Shown: positions 1-5,602, counted from the first letter of the stretch. The stretch is DNA of 5,602 bases from Candidatus Cloacimonadota bacterium (GCA_003647765.1 QMNM01000125.1:1-5602); one strand, 5' to 3'. A program made the numbers and translations. Notes: generated by a model not told the origin, from the letters alone.

Positions 1-809
1 GTTCCAGGAATATAATGTGGAAAAGTACAGATTATTGATGTCCTTGATTTCTCCTCTTCAAAAATATCGTAATCATAGTTCATAGATTGTCTATATTTAT
101 CAATAGCCCGTTCCAGTAATTTATTGTAATAATTATAACCTATGGCGTTCATAATCCCATGTTGTTTTGTTCCTAAAATATTTCCAACGCCTCTCATTTC
201 AAGGTCTCTCATAGCGATTTTGAATCCAGAACCTAATGCATCGGTCTCCTCTATAATTTCTAATCTTTTCTTTGCTTCTGCTGTTGTATGTTCCGGCATT
301 ATTAGATAAGCATACGCCTGATGATTTGACCGTCCTATTCGTCCACGCAATTGGTATAGTTCAGCTAAACCAAATCTATCTGCATGATTTATAATTATCG
401 TATTAACATTTGGGATGTCCACGCCATTTTCCATAATTGTAGTGCAAACTAATACATCAAACTTGTTGTGATAAAAGTCCAAAATTATCTTTTCTAATTC
501 TTTTTCAGGCATCTGTCCATGAGCAATATAAAATGAAGCATTTGGTATGACTGCTTGTAATCTTTTAGTCATCTTCTCAATTGTCTGCACGCGATTATGA
601 ATGAAAAATATCTGCCCATTTCTATCAAGTTCCCTTTCAATAGCATCCTTAATAACATCTTGGTCAAAAGGGATAACAGTGGTTCTGATAGGTAATCTAT
701 CTCTTGGAGCAGTATTCATTACTGATAAATCTCTTATGCCAGATAAAGCCATATTCAATGTGCGCGGAATAGGTGTTGCTGTTAATGTAATCACATCAAT
801 ATTAGTATA
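1..809 (-). CDS. mfd: Transcription-repair coupling factor Mfd, C-terminal part in shifted frame, cut by window edge
   Basis: This is the continuation of mfd after the frameshift. I translated it by hand from the plus-strand sequence; it gives 269 codons without a stop. Numbered as one protein joined to the upstream frame (K734 then Y735), it carries motif III TATPIPRT (744-751), the GQI-F-HNRV segment (799-808), AHGQM (830-834), motif V MENGVDIPN (860-868), motif VI QLRGRIGR (887-894) and the TRG translocation motif RDLEMRGVGNILG (935-947). These make up the second translocase lobe, needed to couple ATP hydrolysis to movement on DNA. The segment ends around residue 1003 near the start of the C-terminal regulatory D7 domain, which lies outside the window; E. 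coli Mfd has 1148 residues. Alignment to the E. coli region KERIKAMRANVDI shows no residue missing or extra at the junction once one A is removed. No independent start with a good ribosome binding site is evident; a GTG at 792-794 is the only early in-frame candidate. Confidence 0.92.
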
Positions 810-3012
810 TTTTTTTTTTCAACTTTTCCTTATGGTTCACGCCAAATCTCTGCTCCTCATCAATGATAAGTAAGCCCAATTCGTTAAATTTTATATCATT
901 AGACAATAACCGATGTGTTCCAATAATAATGTCAATCAAGCCATTTTTCAAATTCTCTACAATCTGATTTTGGCGCGATTTCGCTTTAAATCTGCTTAAC
1001 ATATCTATCACAATAGGATAATCAGCTAACCGTTCACTGAATGTGATAAAATGTTGTTCTGCAAGCACTGTTGTTGGCACTAATATTGCTACTTGCTTAC
1101 CATTCAATACTGCTTTAAATGCCGCTCTAACAGCTAATTCTGTTTTGCCAAATCCTACATCTCCACAAATCAATCTATCCATTGGTATCAATGATTCCAT
1201 ATCATTTTTTATTTCTTGACTTACTCGCTCTTGGTCTGGTGTCTCTTGATATATAAAAGATGCTTCTAAATTTTTCTGCCATTCTGTATCTTTGTCAAAA
1301 GCATATCCTTTCTGAACTTTTCTTTTTGCATATAGTTCAACCAAATCCTGTGCGATTTCTTCAATATTTTTCCTGACTTTATTTTTTAATCTTGACCAGC
1401 CACTGTCACCAATTCTATTGATTTCAGGTACAACTCCATCATTGGCAACGAATTTTGTAACCAAATTCAATTGATTAGTTGGGACATAAACTTTATCATT
1501 ATTAGCATAGCCAATGACAATCATCTCTACTTCATTGCCATTGATTTTAAGCACTTTCAGACCTCTATATATTCCAATGCCATAATCAATATGCACAATA
1601 TAATCATTTAATTTTAGTGATTCATAATCAGGTAGAGATTGCTCTGGACTAAAACGATAAATCCGTCTAGACATTCTATAACGACTAAAAATTTCATGGT
1701 CAGTAAATATTGCTAATTTCGCCTCTTCAAATTGAAATCCATTACAGAAAACACCTGTATTATAGCGAACTCTATCATCATAGCTTGGCACAATCTCTTC
1801 TAATCTTTTACTCTGAATTTTGTTATCCGACTGAATGAAAATCTGATAATTTTCCCTCAATAATGCACTAATTCTATCTTCTAAAATATCTATCTTGCCA
1901 CCAAAACATGCCTGTGTTTTTACTGGCACATAAACTGTATGTTCACATATTTTTGTATATCCTCTATTAAGAAAAATTAAATGGGATTCTGCTTTGATTT
2001 TATCAAGAAAGCTCTCATCTGCAAACAGTTTTTCAGGAGGAACAATTAGTTCCCTCTTTTTTCGCTTTAATATGTTTTCATAGTGTTTAACAACTTCCTC
2101 CTTAATTTGCTTTATTTTAACGGACAATTTAGAGAATTCATCAAATATAAGAATAGGTCTTTTAGCTATTGTCCATTTTTGGTCAAAATATGAGATAAAT
2201 GGAACACTTTCTTTTATCAACAATGGCACATCTTGTTCAATGCCTTCATAAAATAAATCATCATCTATTTTATCTTGGAAATAGGAAGGAATATCTTTAT
2301 TTATATTTTTAATAGATAATTCACGCATTGGTTGGATTTGAATCTCGTTTATATCCTTTTTAAAAGATACTTGCGTGGCTACTGAAAACTGCCGTATTGA
2401 CTCAATAATATTACCGCAAAATTCAATACGAAAAGGATAATGATTATTAGGCACGAAAATATCAAAAATTCCACCTCGTTTGCTAATATCACCAACTTGT
2501 TCTATGCTCGGCTTGTATTTATAGCCCATATTTACTAAATCAGAAATCAGTTCTGTTAAATTGTATTCCTCTCCAAGTATTAAATTATATATCAAATCAG
2601 AAAAGTTTTGTGGATTGTTAATATATCGTAAGAACTCTTGTATAGAAATGATATACACATTAGATTTACTATATAATGCTTTATATAAAGTTTCAATACG
2701 AGGTAAGATGCGTGAGAAATGTGGACTTCTTTGTTCATAAGGTAATACTTCATAATTTGGGAAATGACAGACCTTATTTTCTCCCAATAGAATGTGCAAA
2801 TCATCACGAAAATTTTCTGCATCTGTATCATCAAGAGTAGCAAGAATTACATCTTTCCTTGTTTGAGAAAATATATGAGCAACGAAAAGAGATTTTGCAG
2901 ATTTATTTAATCCACATAGATTAATCTGCTCTTTTTCCCTTTCTAACAACTGATTAAGTTTTGTAACTGTCTTTGCTCTATTGAGATATGGTTTTAATTC
3001 TTTATAAAACAC
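802..3012 (-). CDS. mfd: Transcription-repair coupling factor Mfd, N-terminal reading frame (before frameshift)
   Basis: Mfd is a cytoplasmic DNA translocase that removes RNA polymerase stalled at DNA lesions and recruits UvrA for nucleotide excision repair. This frame encodes 736 residues. Residues 1 to about 440 form the UvrB-homology module; its degenerate nucleotide site (around 32-48) lacks a Walker A motif, as is usual in Mfd. The UvrA-binding region includes KRGG (178-181) and PFRIEF (193-198). The RNA-polymerase-interacting domain spans about 466-525 (YIVHIDYGIGIYRG, then YVPTNQL). The first translocase lobe has Walker A GDVGFGKTE (617-625), motif Ia PTTVLAEQH (646-654), GTHRLL (698-703) and the DEEQ box (718-721). 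The start is GTG at 3010-3012; an in-frame TAA lies four codons upstream, and the next internal Met is residue 162. AAGG at 3025-3028 is 12 nt from GTG, a long spacing. The frame ends at TAA (802-804) directly after an A10 run; the rest of the protein continues in another frame (1-809). Family identity is certain. Whether the gene is truly broken is not. Confidence 0.95.
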   Translation of the reverse strand: MFYKELKPYLNRAKTVTKLNQLLEREKEQINLCGLNKSAKSLFVAHIFSQTRKDVILATLDDTDAENFRDDLHILLGENKVCHFPNYEVLPYEQRSPHFSRILPRIETLYKALYSKSNVYIISIQEFLRYINNPQNFSDLIYNLILGEEYNLTELISDLVNMGYKYKPSIEQVGDISKRGGIFDIFVPNNHYPFRIEFCGNIIESIRQFSVATQVSFKKDINEIQIQPMRELSIKNINKDIPSYFQDKIDDDLFYEGIEQDVPLLIKESVPFISYFDQKWTIAKRPILIFDEFSKLSVKIKQIKEEVVKHYENILKRKKRELIVPPEKLFADESFLDKIKAESHLIFLNRGYTKICEHTVYVPVKTQACFGGKIDILEDRISALLRENYQIFIQSDNKIQSKRLEEIVPSYDDRVRYNTGVFCNGFQFEEAKLAIFTDHEIFSRYRMSRRIYRFSPEQSLPDYESLKLNDYIVHIDYGIGIYRGLKVLKINGNEVEMIVIGYANNDKVYVPTNQLNLVTKFVANDGVVPEINRIGDSGWSRLKNKVRKNIEEIAQDLVELYAKRKVQKGYAFDKDTEWQKNLEASFIYQETPDQERVSQEIKNDMESLIPMDRLICGDVGFGKTELAVRAAFKAVLNGKQVAILVPTTVLAEQHFITFSERLADYPIVIDMLSRFKAKSRQNQIVENLKNGLIDIIIGTHRLLSNDIKFNELGLLIIDEEQRFGVNHKEKLKKKIY
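810..819 (-). other. A10 homopolymer causing the mfd frameshift
   Basis: Ten consecutive T's on the plus strand read as ten A's in the mfd coding strand. As written, TTG is followed by AAA AAA AAA ATA TAC TAA and translation stops. With nine A's it reads TTG AAA AAA AAA TAT ACT AAT ATT GAT and continues into the conserved NIDVITLTATPIPRT block. The needed change is loss of one A in DNA or mRNA, gain of two, or a +1 ribosomal shift. Long A/T runs are the classic site both of sequencing indels and of RNA polymerase slippage; the sequence alone cannot tell these apart. Confidence 0.9.
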
Positions 3013-3024
3013 ACTAATATATTA

Positions 3025-3028
3025 CCTT
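3025..3028 (-). promoter_or_regulatory. Weak ribosome binding site of mfd
   Basis: AAGG on the coding strand is the only Shine-Dalgarno-like word before mfd. It sits 12 nt before the GTG start at 3010-3012, farther than usual, but 6 nt before an in-frame ATT codon at 3016-3018. ATT starts are very rare, so GTG remains the preferred start. The in-frame stop at 3022-3024 limits the start to this short interval. Confidence 0.4.
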
Positions 3029-3046
3029 ATTTAATAGAATTATGTT

Positions 3047-3052
3047 ATTATA
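3047..3052 (-). promoter_or_regulatory. Possible -10 box for mfd
   Basis: A perfect TATAAT on the coding strand lies about 35 bases before the mfd GTG codon, which would give a leader of roughly 28 bases. No good -35 hexamer is found 16-18 bases upstream. In DNA this AT-rich a chance match is quite likely. Confidence 0.25.
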
Positions 3053-3113
3053 GATTTTGTTCACAGGATTTATGATTTGTAAAATAATTTGCTTATAATT
3101 ATTTAGGTTTGTT

Positions 3114-3131
3114 TGAAGCATTTCTGCTTCA
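3114..3131 (-). other. Small hairpin with GAAA loop in the region upstream of mfd
   Basis: A perfect 7-bp inverted repeat (TGAAGCA / TGCTTCA) is separated by four bases. On the minus strand the loop reads GAAA, a stable GNRA tetraloop. It is about 100 bases before the mfd start. No T-tract follows on either strand, so it is not a standard terminator. It may be incidental. Confidence 0.25.
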
Positions 3132-3139
3132 GAAAGACA

Positions 3140-3249
3140 TTAACCGCAAAGTACGTTGAGTAGACGCAAAGTACGCAAAGAAATCTAATACTATAATTCT
3201 ATAAAAAATTTTGCGAGCTTTGCGTCTTCTTTGGGTTCTTTGCGGTTAA
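3140..3249. repeat. Large imperfect inverted repeat with 41-base arms (GCAAAG-type element)
   Basis: The left arm (3140-3180) and the reverse complement of the right arm (3209-3249) both begin TTAACCGCAAAG and agree at 32 of 41 positions. A 28-base AT-rich centre separates them. Within the left arm CGCAAAGTACG occurs twice, at 3145-3155 and 3165-3175. Read as plus-strand RNA, four of the nine mismatches become G-U pairs. No flanking target-site duplication is visible and no protein is encoded. It resembles the dispersed palindromic intergenic elements seen in many environmental bacterial genomes; whether it is mobile, structural RNA or neutral is unknown. Confidence 0.8.
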
Positions 3250-3300
3250 AAACAAAAAGTAGAATGCATTATGAAGTTGCCATTATAATTTGTGTAATAA

Positions 3301-3361
3301 GCCATAGAGACACAGATGGCACAGAGAAGATTATAAAGATTGAAAGATTATAAAGATTGAA
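3301..3361. repeat. CACAGAG-type short-word stretch followed by a 17-bp tandem repeat (two copies)
   Basis: Positions 3301-3327 hold degenerate repeats of the type ATAGAGACACAGATGGCACAG. They are followed by two identical head-to-tail copies of a 17-base unit, AGATTATAAAGATTGAA (3328-3344 and 3345-3361). Such tandem pairs arise by replication slippage. No gene is supported here: the one short open frame through it (about 29 codons from 3264) is low-complexity and has no ribosome binding site. Confidence 0.6.
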
Positions 3362-3463
3362 AAGATCGTATGGACAACAGAGAGTGAAATAATCTTGGTG
3401 TTCCATTACGCCCTACGCATTATGTCTTGTGTTCTTGCCTGAAATTTTGTGGCTTAGTATAGA

Positions 3464-3538
3464 TGGAGCGGGCAACGGGATTTGAACCCGCGGCTATTAG
3501 CTTGGGAAGCTAATACTCTACCCCTGAGTTATACCCGC
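3464..3538 (-). tRNA. tRNA-Gly, anticodon CCC
   Basis: The reverse complement folds into a complete 75-nt cloverleaf. The acceptor stem is GCGGGTA with TGCCCGC (one G-U pair), and the D stem is ACTC/GAGT with a 7-nt loop. The anticodon stem is TTAGC/GCTAA with loop TTCCCAA, giving anticodon CCC at 3504-3506 after the invariant U33. The T stem is GCGGG/CCCGT with loop TTCAAAT, and the discriminator base is T. The 3' CCA is encoded (3464-3466). It reads GGG glycine codons and closely resembles E. coli glyU. It stands alone between two inverted-repeat regions, 172 bases downstream of the ABC permease and about 450 bases upstream of mfd. No clear promoter or terminator of its own was found, so it may be processed from a longer transcript. 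Confidence 0.96.
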
Positions 3539-3571
3539 TCAATTATACAGTAAAAGGTCATAAATAAAACT

Positions 3572-3646
3572 TTTGCCACAAAGGCACCAAGACACAGAGC
3601 TTAGTTTATAACTATATTTTTTGTGCCTTTGTAGCTTCATGGCAAA
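3572..3646. repeat. Imperfect inverted repeat with 27-base arms (CACAAAG/CACAGAG-type element)
   Basis: The left arm (3572-3598) and the reverse complement of the right arm (3620-3646) both begin TTTGCCA and agree at 20 of 27 positions; a 21-base AT-rich centre separates them. Four of the seven mismatches become G-U wobbles if the minus strand is transcribed, so the RNA hairpin is better on that strand. A T-rich stretch (AGTTTTATTTAT) follows it on the minus strand. It lies between the ABC permease stop and the tRNA, so it could end or process the exporter transcript. The long loop makes it an atypical terminator; a repeat element is the safer reading. Confidence 0.7.
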
Positions 3647-3709
3647 TAAAAAAGTAAAGTTTGTACCCTTATTGAGTATAAATAAACCATTCTGAATTGT
3701 AATATTTTA

Positions 3710-4420
3710 CTATCTCCATTTTCTGCTTTCTACAATGCGCGTTGTTAATGTCAAAAACAAAACGATTATAGATAAGAAATAAATAATATCTCGTGTATCA
3801 ATTACACCTTTTGTAATATTATTGAAGTGATAGTCAATACTGAGATAATTAAATATACCAGCAAGAAAATCAGGGACAAACATTGTAACTTTATCCAACA
3901 TAAATAAGAAAAAAATAATACCTAAACTAATAATAAAAGATGCAATTTGATTATCAGTCAAACTGGAGCCAAAAACACCAATAGCACTATAAGCAGCCCC
4001 TAAAAAAAGGAGTCCTATATAACCGCCTAGTACAGGTCCAAAATCAACATTGCCTAATAATGCAATTGTAATTAGGTTTATAACAGTGAAAGAAAGAGTA
4101 ATTGCAATCAAAGCTAAAGAAGTAAGGAATTTCCCAATAACAATATCTTTACTATTTATTGGAAAAGTTGTCAGCAATTCTATTGTTCCACTGTTTTTCT
4201 CTTTGGATATAAAACCCATAGTTATAGCAGGGATAAATGGTATAAAGAATATTGGAATAAGGTCAAACAGGATTCGCATATTTGCTTGATTACGCAGAAA
4301 TAGAGTATTTGAGAAAAACCAGCCAGTAATCAATAGAAAAATTACAATTATAATATATGCAGATAATGAATTGAAAAATGACTTCAATTCTTTTTTTGTG
4401 ATTAGCAGTGCTTTGCTCAT
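3710..4420 (-). CDS. ABC-2 type transporter permease, GldF-like
   Basis: A 236-residue inner-membrane protein that should form the channel of an ABC exporter with the ATPase encoded just upstream. Six hydrophobic segments are visible, at about residues 20-38, 51-70, 97-122, 129-150, 157-176 and 211-228. After the second comes EKNSGTIELLTTFPI (74-88), the characteristic cytoplasmic motif of ABC-2 permeases with the conserved GT-E-LL pattern. The C-terminal YHFNNITKGVIDTRDIIYF (197-215) matches the HF-G-D-RD-YF pattern of the GldF branch. The length fits the family at about 240 residues. The ATG start (4418-4420) overlaps the ATPase stop by four bases (ATGA) and has GGAGG nine bases upstream, so translation is probably coupled. 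The stop is TAG. The substrate is unknown. GldF functions in gliding motility in flavobacteria, but relatives occur in many non-gliding bacteria, so no motility role is claimed. Confidence 0.92.
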   Translation of the reverse strand: MSKALLITKKELKSFFNSLSAYIIIVIFLLITGWFFSNTLFLRNQANMRILFDLIPIFFIPFIPAITMGFISKEKNSGTIELLTTFPINSKDIVIGKFLTSLALIAITLSFTVINLITIALLGNVDFGPVLGGYIGLLFLGAAYSAIGVFGSSLTDNQIASFIISLGIIFFLFMLDKVTMFVPDFLAGIFNYLSIDYHFNNITKGVIDTRDIIYFLSIIVLFLTLTTRIVESRKWR

Positions 4421-5364
4421 TGAACTTTACCTCCATCTTCAATAGTTAGATTACGGAATATCTCTTCCAAACTGATACTTTCACGATGCATTTCTAAAAT
4501 CACACCCTTTTTATCTACAATGTAATTAAATATATTTTCTCGTATATCTGCTTCTGTTTTTAATTCCAAATCCGTTCTAAATGTTCCATCTATTTTTTGT
4601 ATTTTCAACAGTGATACATTTGGGACATTATGTTCAATATTTACAATATCTTGTTCTGCTATATTTTTCAAATCCATTATTAGTCGTGTGCCTCTGTGAA
4701 AACTTGTTTGTAAATCTTCTGGTGTGCCATCAGCCACAAGTTTGCCATTATTAATAATGATAATTCTCTCGCAGGTTGCTTGAACTTCTTGCAAAATATG
4801 TGTAGAGATGATAACAGTTTTTTCTTTACCTAACTCTTTAATAAGATTACGGATTTCAATAATCTGATTTGGATCTAAACCTGTGGTCGGCTCGTCTAAA
4901 ATCAGAACTTTTGGATCGTGTATAATAGCTTGAGCCAATCCAACGCGCTGTTTGTATCCTTTAGAAAGAGCATCAATTTTTTTATGGACTATCTGTTTTA
5001 ATCCGCATACTTCTATAATTTCACTTAGTTTGCTCTTAATCTGTGTAGTAGGGATTTGTCTTATTTTAGCAACGAAGTGCAGGAAGTCAAAAACAGTCAT
5101 ATCATAATATAACGGATTGTCTTCAGGAAGATAGCCAATCTCTTTTCTTATTTCAAGGGAATTGTCATAGATATTTTTATTGTCGTAATATACATTGCCT
5201 GAGTTCGGCGTCATAAAGCAAGTTAATATTCTTAAAGTTGTAGATTTGCCAGCTCCATTCGGACCCAGGAAACCAAGAATTTCACTGTCATTTACCTGAA
5301 AATTTATATGATCAACTGCTCGTAATTTACCATAATCTTTTGTTAAATTCTCAACTCTTATCAT
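4417..5364 (-). CDS. ABC transporter ATP-binding protein, GldA-like
   Basis: A 315-residue cytoplasmic ATPase that should power the adjacent ABC-2 permease. It has Walker A GPNGAGKST (34-42), GYLPE (77-81) at the Q-loop position, signature LSKGYKQR (133-140) in place of LSGGQ, Walker B VLILDEP (153-159) with catalytic Glu158, D-loop GLDP (162-165) and H-loop STHIL with His189. Glu at the Q-loop and LSKGY are family traits of GldA/CcmA-like ATPases, not defects. A C-terminal extension of about 100 residues ends in SLEEIFRNLT, the usual close of this group. I chose ATG at 5362-5364 because family members begin M-I-x-V-x-N-L-T-K and because AAGTGAG lies seven bases before it. A GTG at 5374-5376 would add four residues (319 in total) and has a poorer ribosome site. 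The stop TGA overlaps the permease ATG, so the two genes form an operon. Confidence 0.94.
   Translation of the reverse strand: MIRVENLTKDYGKLRAVDHINFQVNDSEILGFLGPNGAGKSTTLRILTCFMTPNSGNVYYDNKNIYDNSLEIRKEIGYLPEDNPLYYDMTVFDFLHFVAKIRQIPTTQIKSKLSEIIEVCGLKQIVHKKIDALSKGYKQRVGLAQAIIHDPKVLILDEPTTGLDPNQIIEIRNLIKELGKEKTVIISTHILQEVQATCERIIIINNGKLVADGTPEDLQTSFHRGTRLIMDLKNIAEQDIVNIEHNVPNVSLLKIQKIDGTFRTDLELKTEADIRENIFNYIVDKKGVILEMHRESISLEEIFRNLTIEDGGKVQ
4430..4434 (-). promoter_or_regulatory. Strong ribosome binding site of the ABC permease gene
   Basis: GGAGG on the coding strand, nine bases before the permease ATG and inside the last codons of the ATPase gene. It fixes the permease start and shows that the organism uses canonical Shine-Dalgarno pairing, which is unusual for typical Bacteroidota. 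Confidence 0.8.
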
Positions 5365-5410
5365 ATCTGTTCTCACTTTCTATACTATTTTTGGTGCAGG
5401 TAAGATTTAC

Positions 5411-5429
5411 ACATAATATTTTATGTCAA
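5411..5429 (-). promoter_or_regulatory. Candidate promoter/operator of the ABC operon
   Basis: A perfect -35 hexamer TTGACA lies on the minus strand at 5424-5429, about 60 bases before the ATPase start. A palindrome ACATAA-TATT-TTATGT (5411-5426) overlaps it and could be an operator. No good -10 hexamer appears at 16-18 base spacing (the region reads ATCTTA), so the promoter assignment is weak. Confidence 0.25.
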
Positions 5430-5553
5430 ATTTTTTTATTTATTAAATAATTTGGTAATCCCCCAGAACTAGTGGTGAATGATTTATCAATAAAGCATCT
5501 CAAATTGAATACCACTACTTATAAGGACTATCCATTTTCAGACAATATACCGT

Positions 5554-5592
5554 GAAACCCGACTCGAGTTCAAAGAACCCGAGTCGAGTTTC
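5554..5592 (-). repeat. Tight hairpin with 18-base arms and 3-base loop
   Basis: The arms are 5554-5571 and 5575-5592 with AAA between them on the plus strand; both are built from CGACTCGAG/CGAGTCGAG words. Sixteen of 18 positions pair perfectly. The two mismatches are A-C pairs on the plus strand but G-U wobbles on the minus strand, so minus-strand RNA would form an unbroken 18-pair stem with a UUU loop. It is markedly more GC-rich than its surroundings. No U-tract follows on either strand. It lies about 190 bases upstream of the ATPase start; the rest of 5365-5553 contains no gene I can support. Confidence 0.8.
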
Positions 5593-5602
5593 TGTGAAAA
5601 AA

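Noticed and set aside
601-873. Plus-strand open frame of 90 codons
   Set aside because: It lies antisense to conserved mfd helicase motifs and across the frameshift site, has no ribosome binding site, and its sequence resembles no family I know. It is a shadow frame.
2592-2843. Minus-strand open frame of 83 codons inside mfd
   Set aside because: It is an alternative frame of the well-conserved mfd N-terminal region, with low-complexity hydrophobic translation.
3140-3361. CRISPR array
   Set aside because: The repeats are inverted or directly adjacent words, not evenly spaced identical direct repeats with unique spacers, and no cas genes are present.
3542-3547. TATAAT on the minus strand just upstream of tRNA-Gly
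   Set aside because: It ends four bases before the mature tRNA 5' end, so transcription starting about seven bases downstream would begin inside the tRNA. It also lacks a fitting -35 box.
4050-4289. Plus-strand open frame of 79 codons
   Set aside because: It is antisense to the membrane segments of the ABC permease; Ile/Val-rich antisense frames are expected there.
5474-5519. Seven-base inverted repeat TAGTGGT / ACCACTA
   Set aside because: The arms are short and far apart in AT-rich DNA, so they can occur by chance; no regulatory context was seen.
5453-5554. Short plus-strand open stretch of about 33 codons ending in TGA near the right-hand hairpin
   Set aside because: It has no ribosome binding site and no recognisable family, and a stop lies directly before it. 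A gene remnant is possible but cannot be supported.

Overview
The window is low-GC (roughly one third G+C by eye) bacterial chromosome. Every gene that can be supported lies on the minus strand. In transcription order, from high to low coordinates, these are a two-gene ABC-2 type exporter (ATPase then permease), a glycine tRNA, and mfd, which encodes the transcription-repair coupling factor. mfd runs off the left edge of the window.

The ABC pair resembles GldA and GldF. The reading frames overlap by four bases (ATGA), and the permease has a strong GGAGG ribosome binding site. No GldG-like or other auxiliary gene follows: after the permease come about 170 noncoding bases and then tRNA-Gly(CCC) with an encoded CCA end. 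mfd covers more than half the window and is interrupted by a single-base frameshift at a run of ten A's (T's on the plus strand, 810-819) between helicase motifs II and III. Removing one A restores a continuous reading frame of 1003 visible residues, with all motifs intact on both sides. The break is therefore a homopolymer sequencing error, a very recent mutation, or a frame rescued by slippage.

The gaps between genes (3013-3463, 3539-3709, 5365-5602) hold three separate inverted repeats. The first is a 41-base-arm repeat built from GCAAAG-type words. The second is a 27-base-arm repeat built from CACAAAG/CACAGAG-type words. The third is a tight 18-base-arm GC-richer hairpin at the right edge. 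A two-copy 17-bp tandem repeat is also present. Such short-word intergenic repeats are common in several environmental and uncultured lineages. They look like dispersed palindromic elements, but dispersal cannot be shown from one window.

Taxonomy is uncertain. The GldA/GldF-like transporter and the Mfd sequence fit a Gram-negative bacterium of the Bacteroidota/FCB neighbourhood or a candidate phylum. The clear Shine-Dalgarno site and the GTG start argue against a typical Bacteroidota member, since that phylum mostly lacks Shine-Dalgarno sites. The core content is housekeeping. The unusual points are the mfd frameshift and the palindromic repeats, and I see no convincing new multi-gene system.
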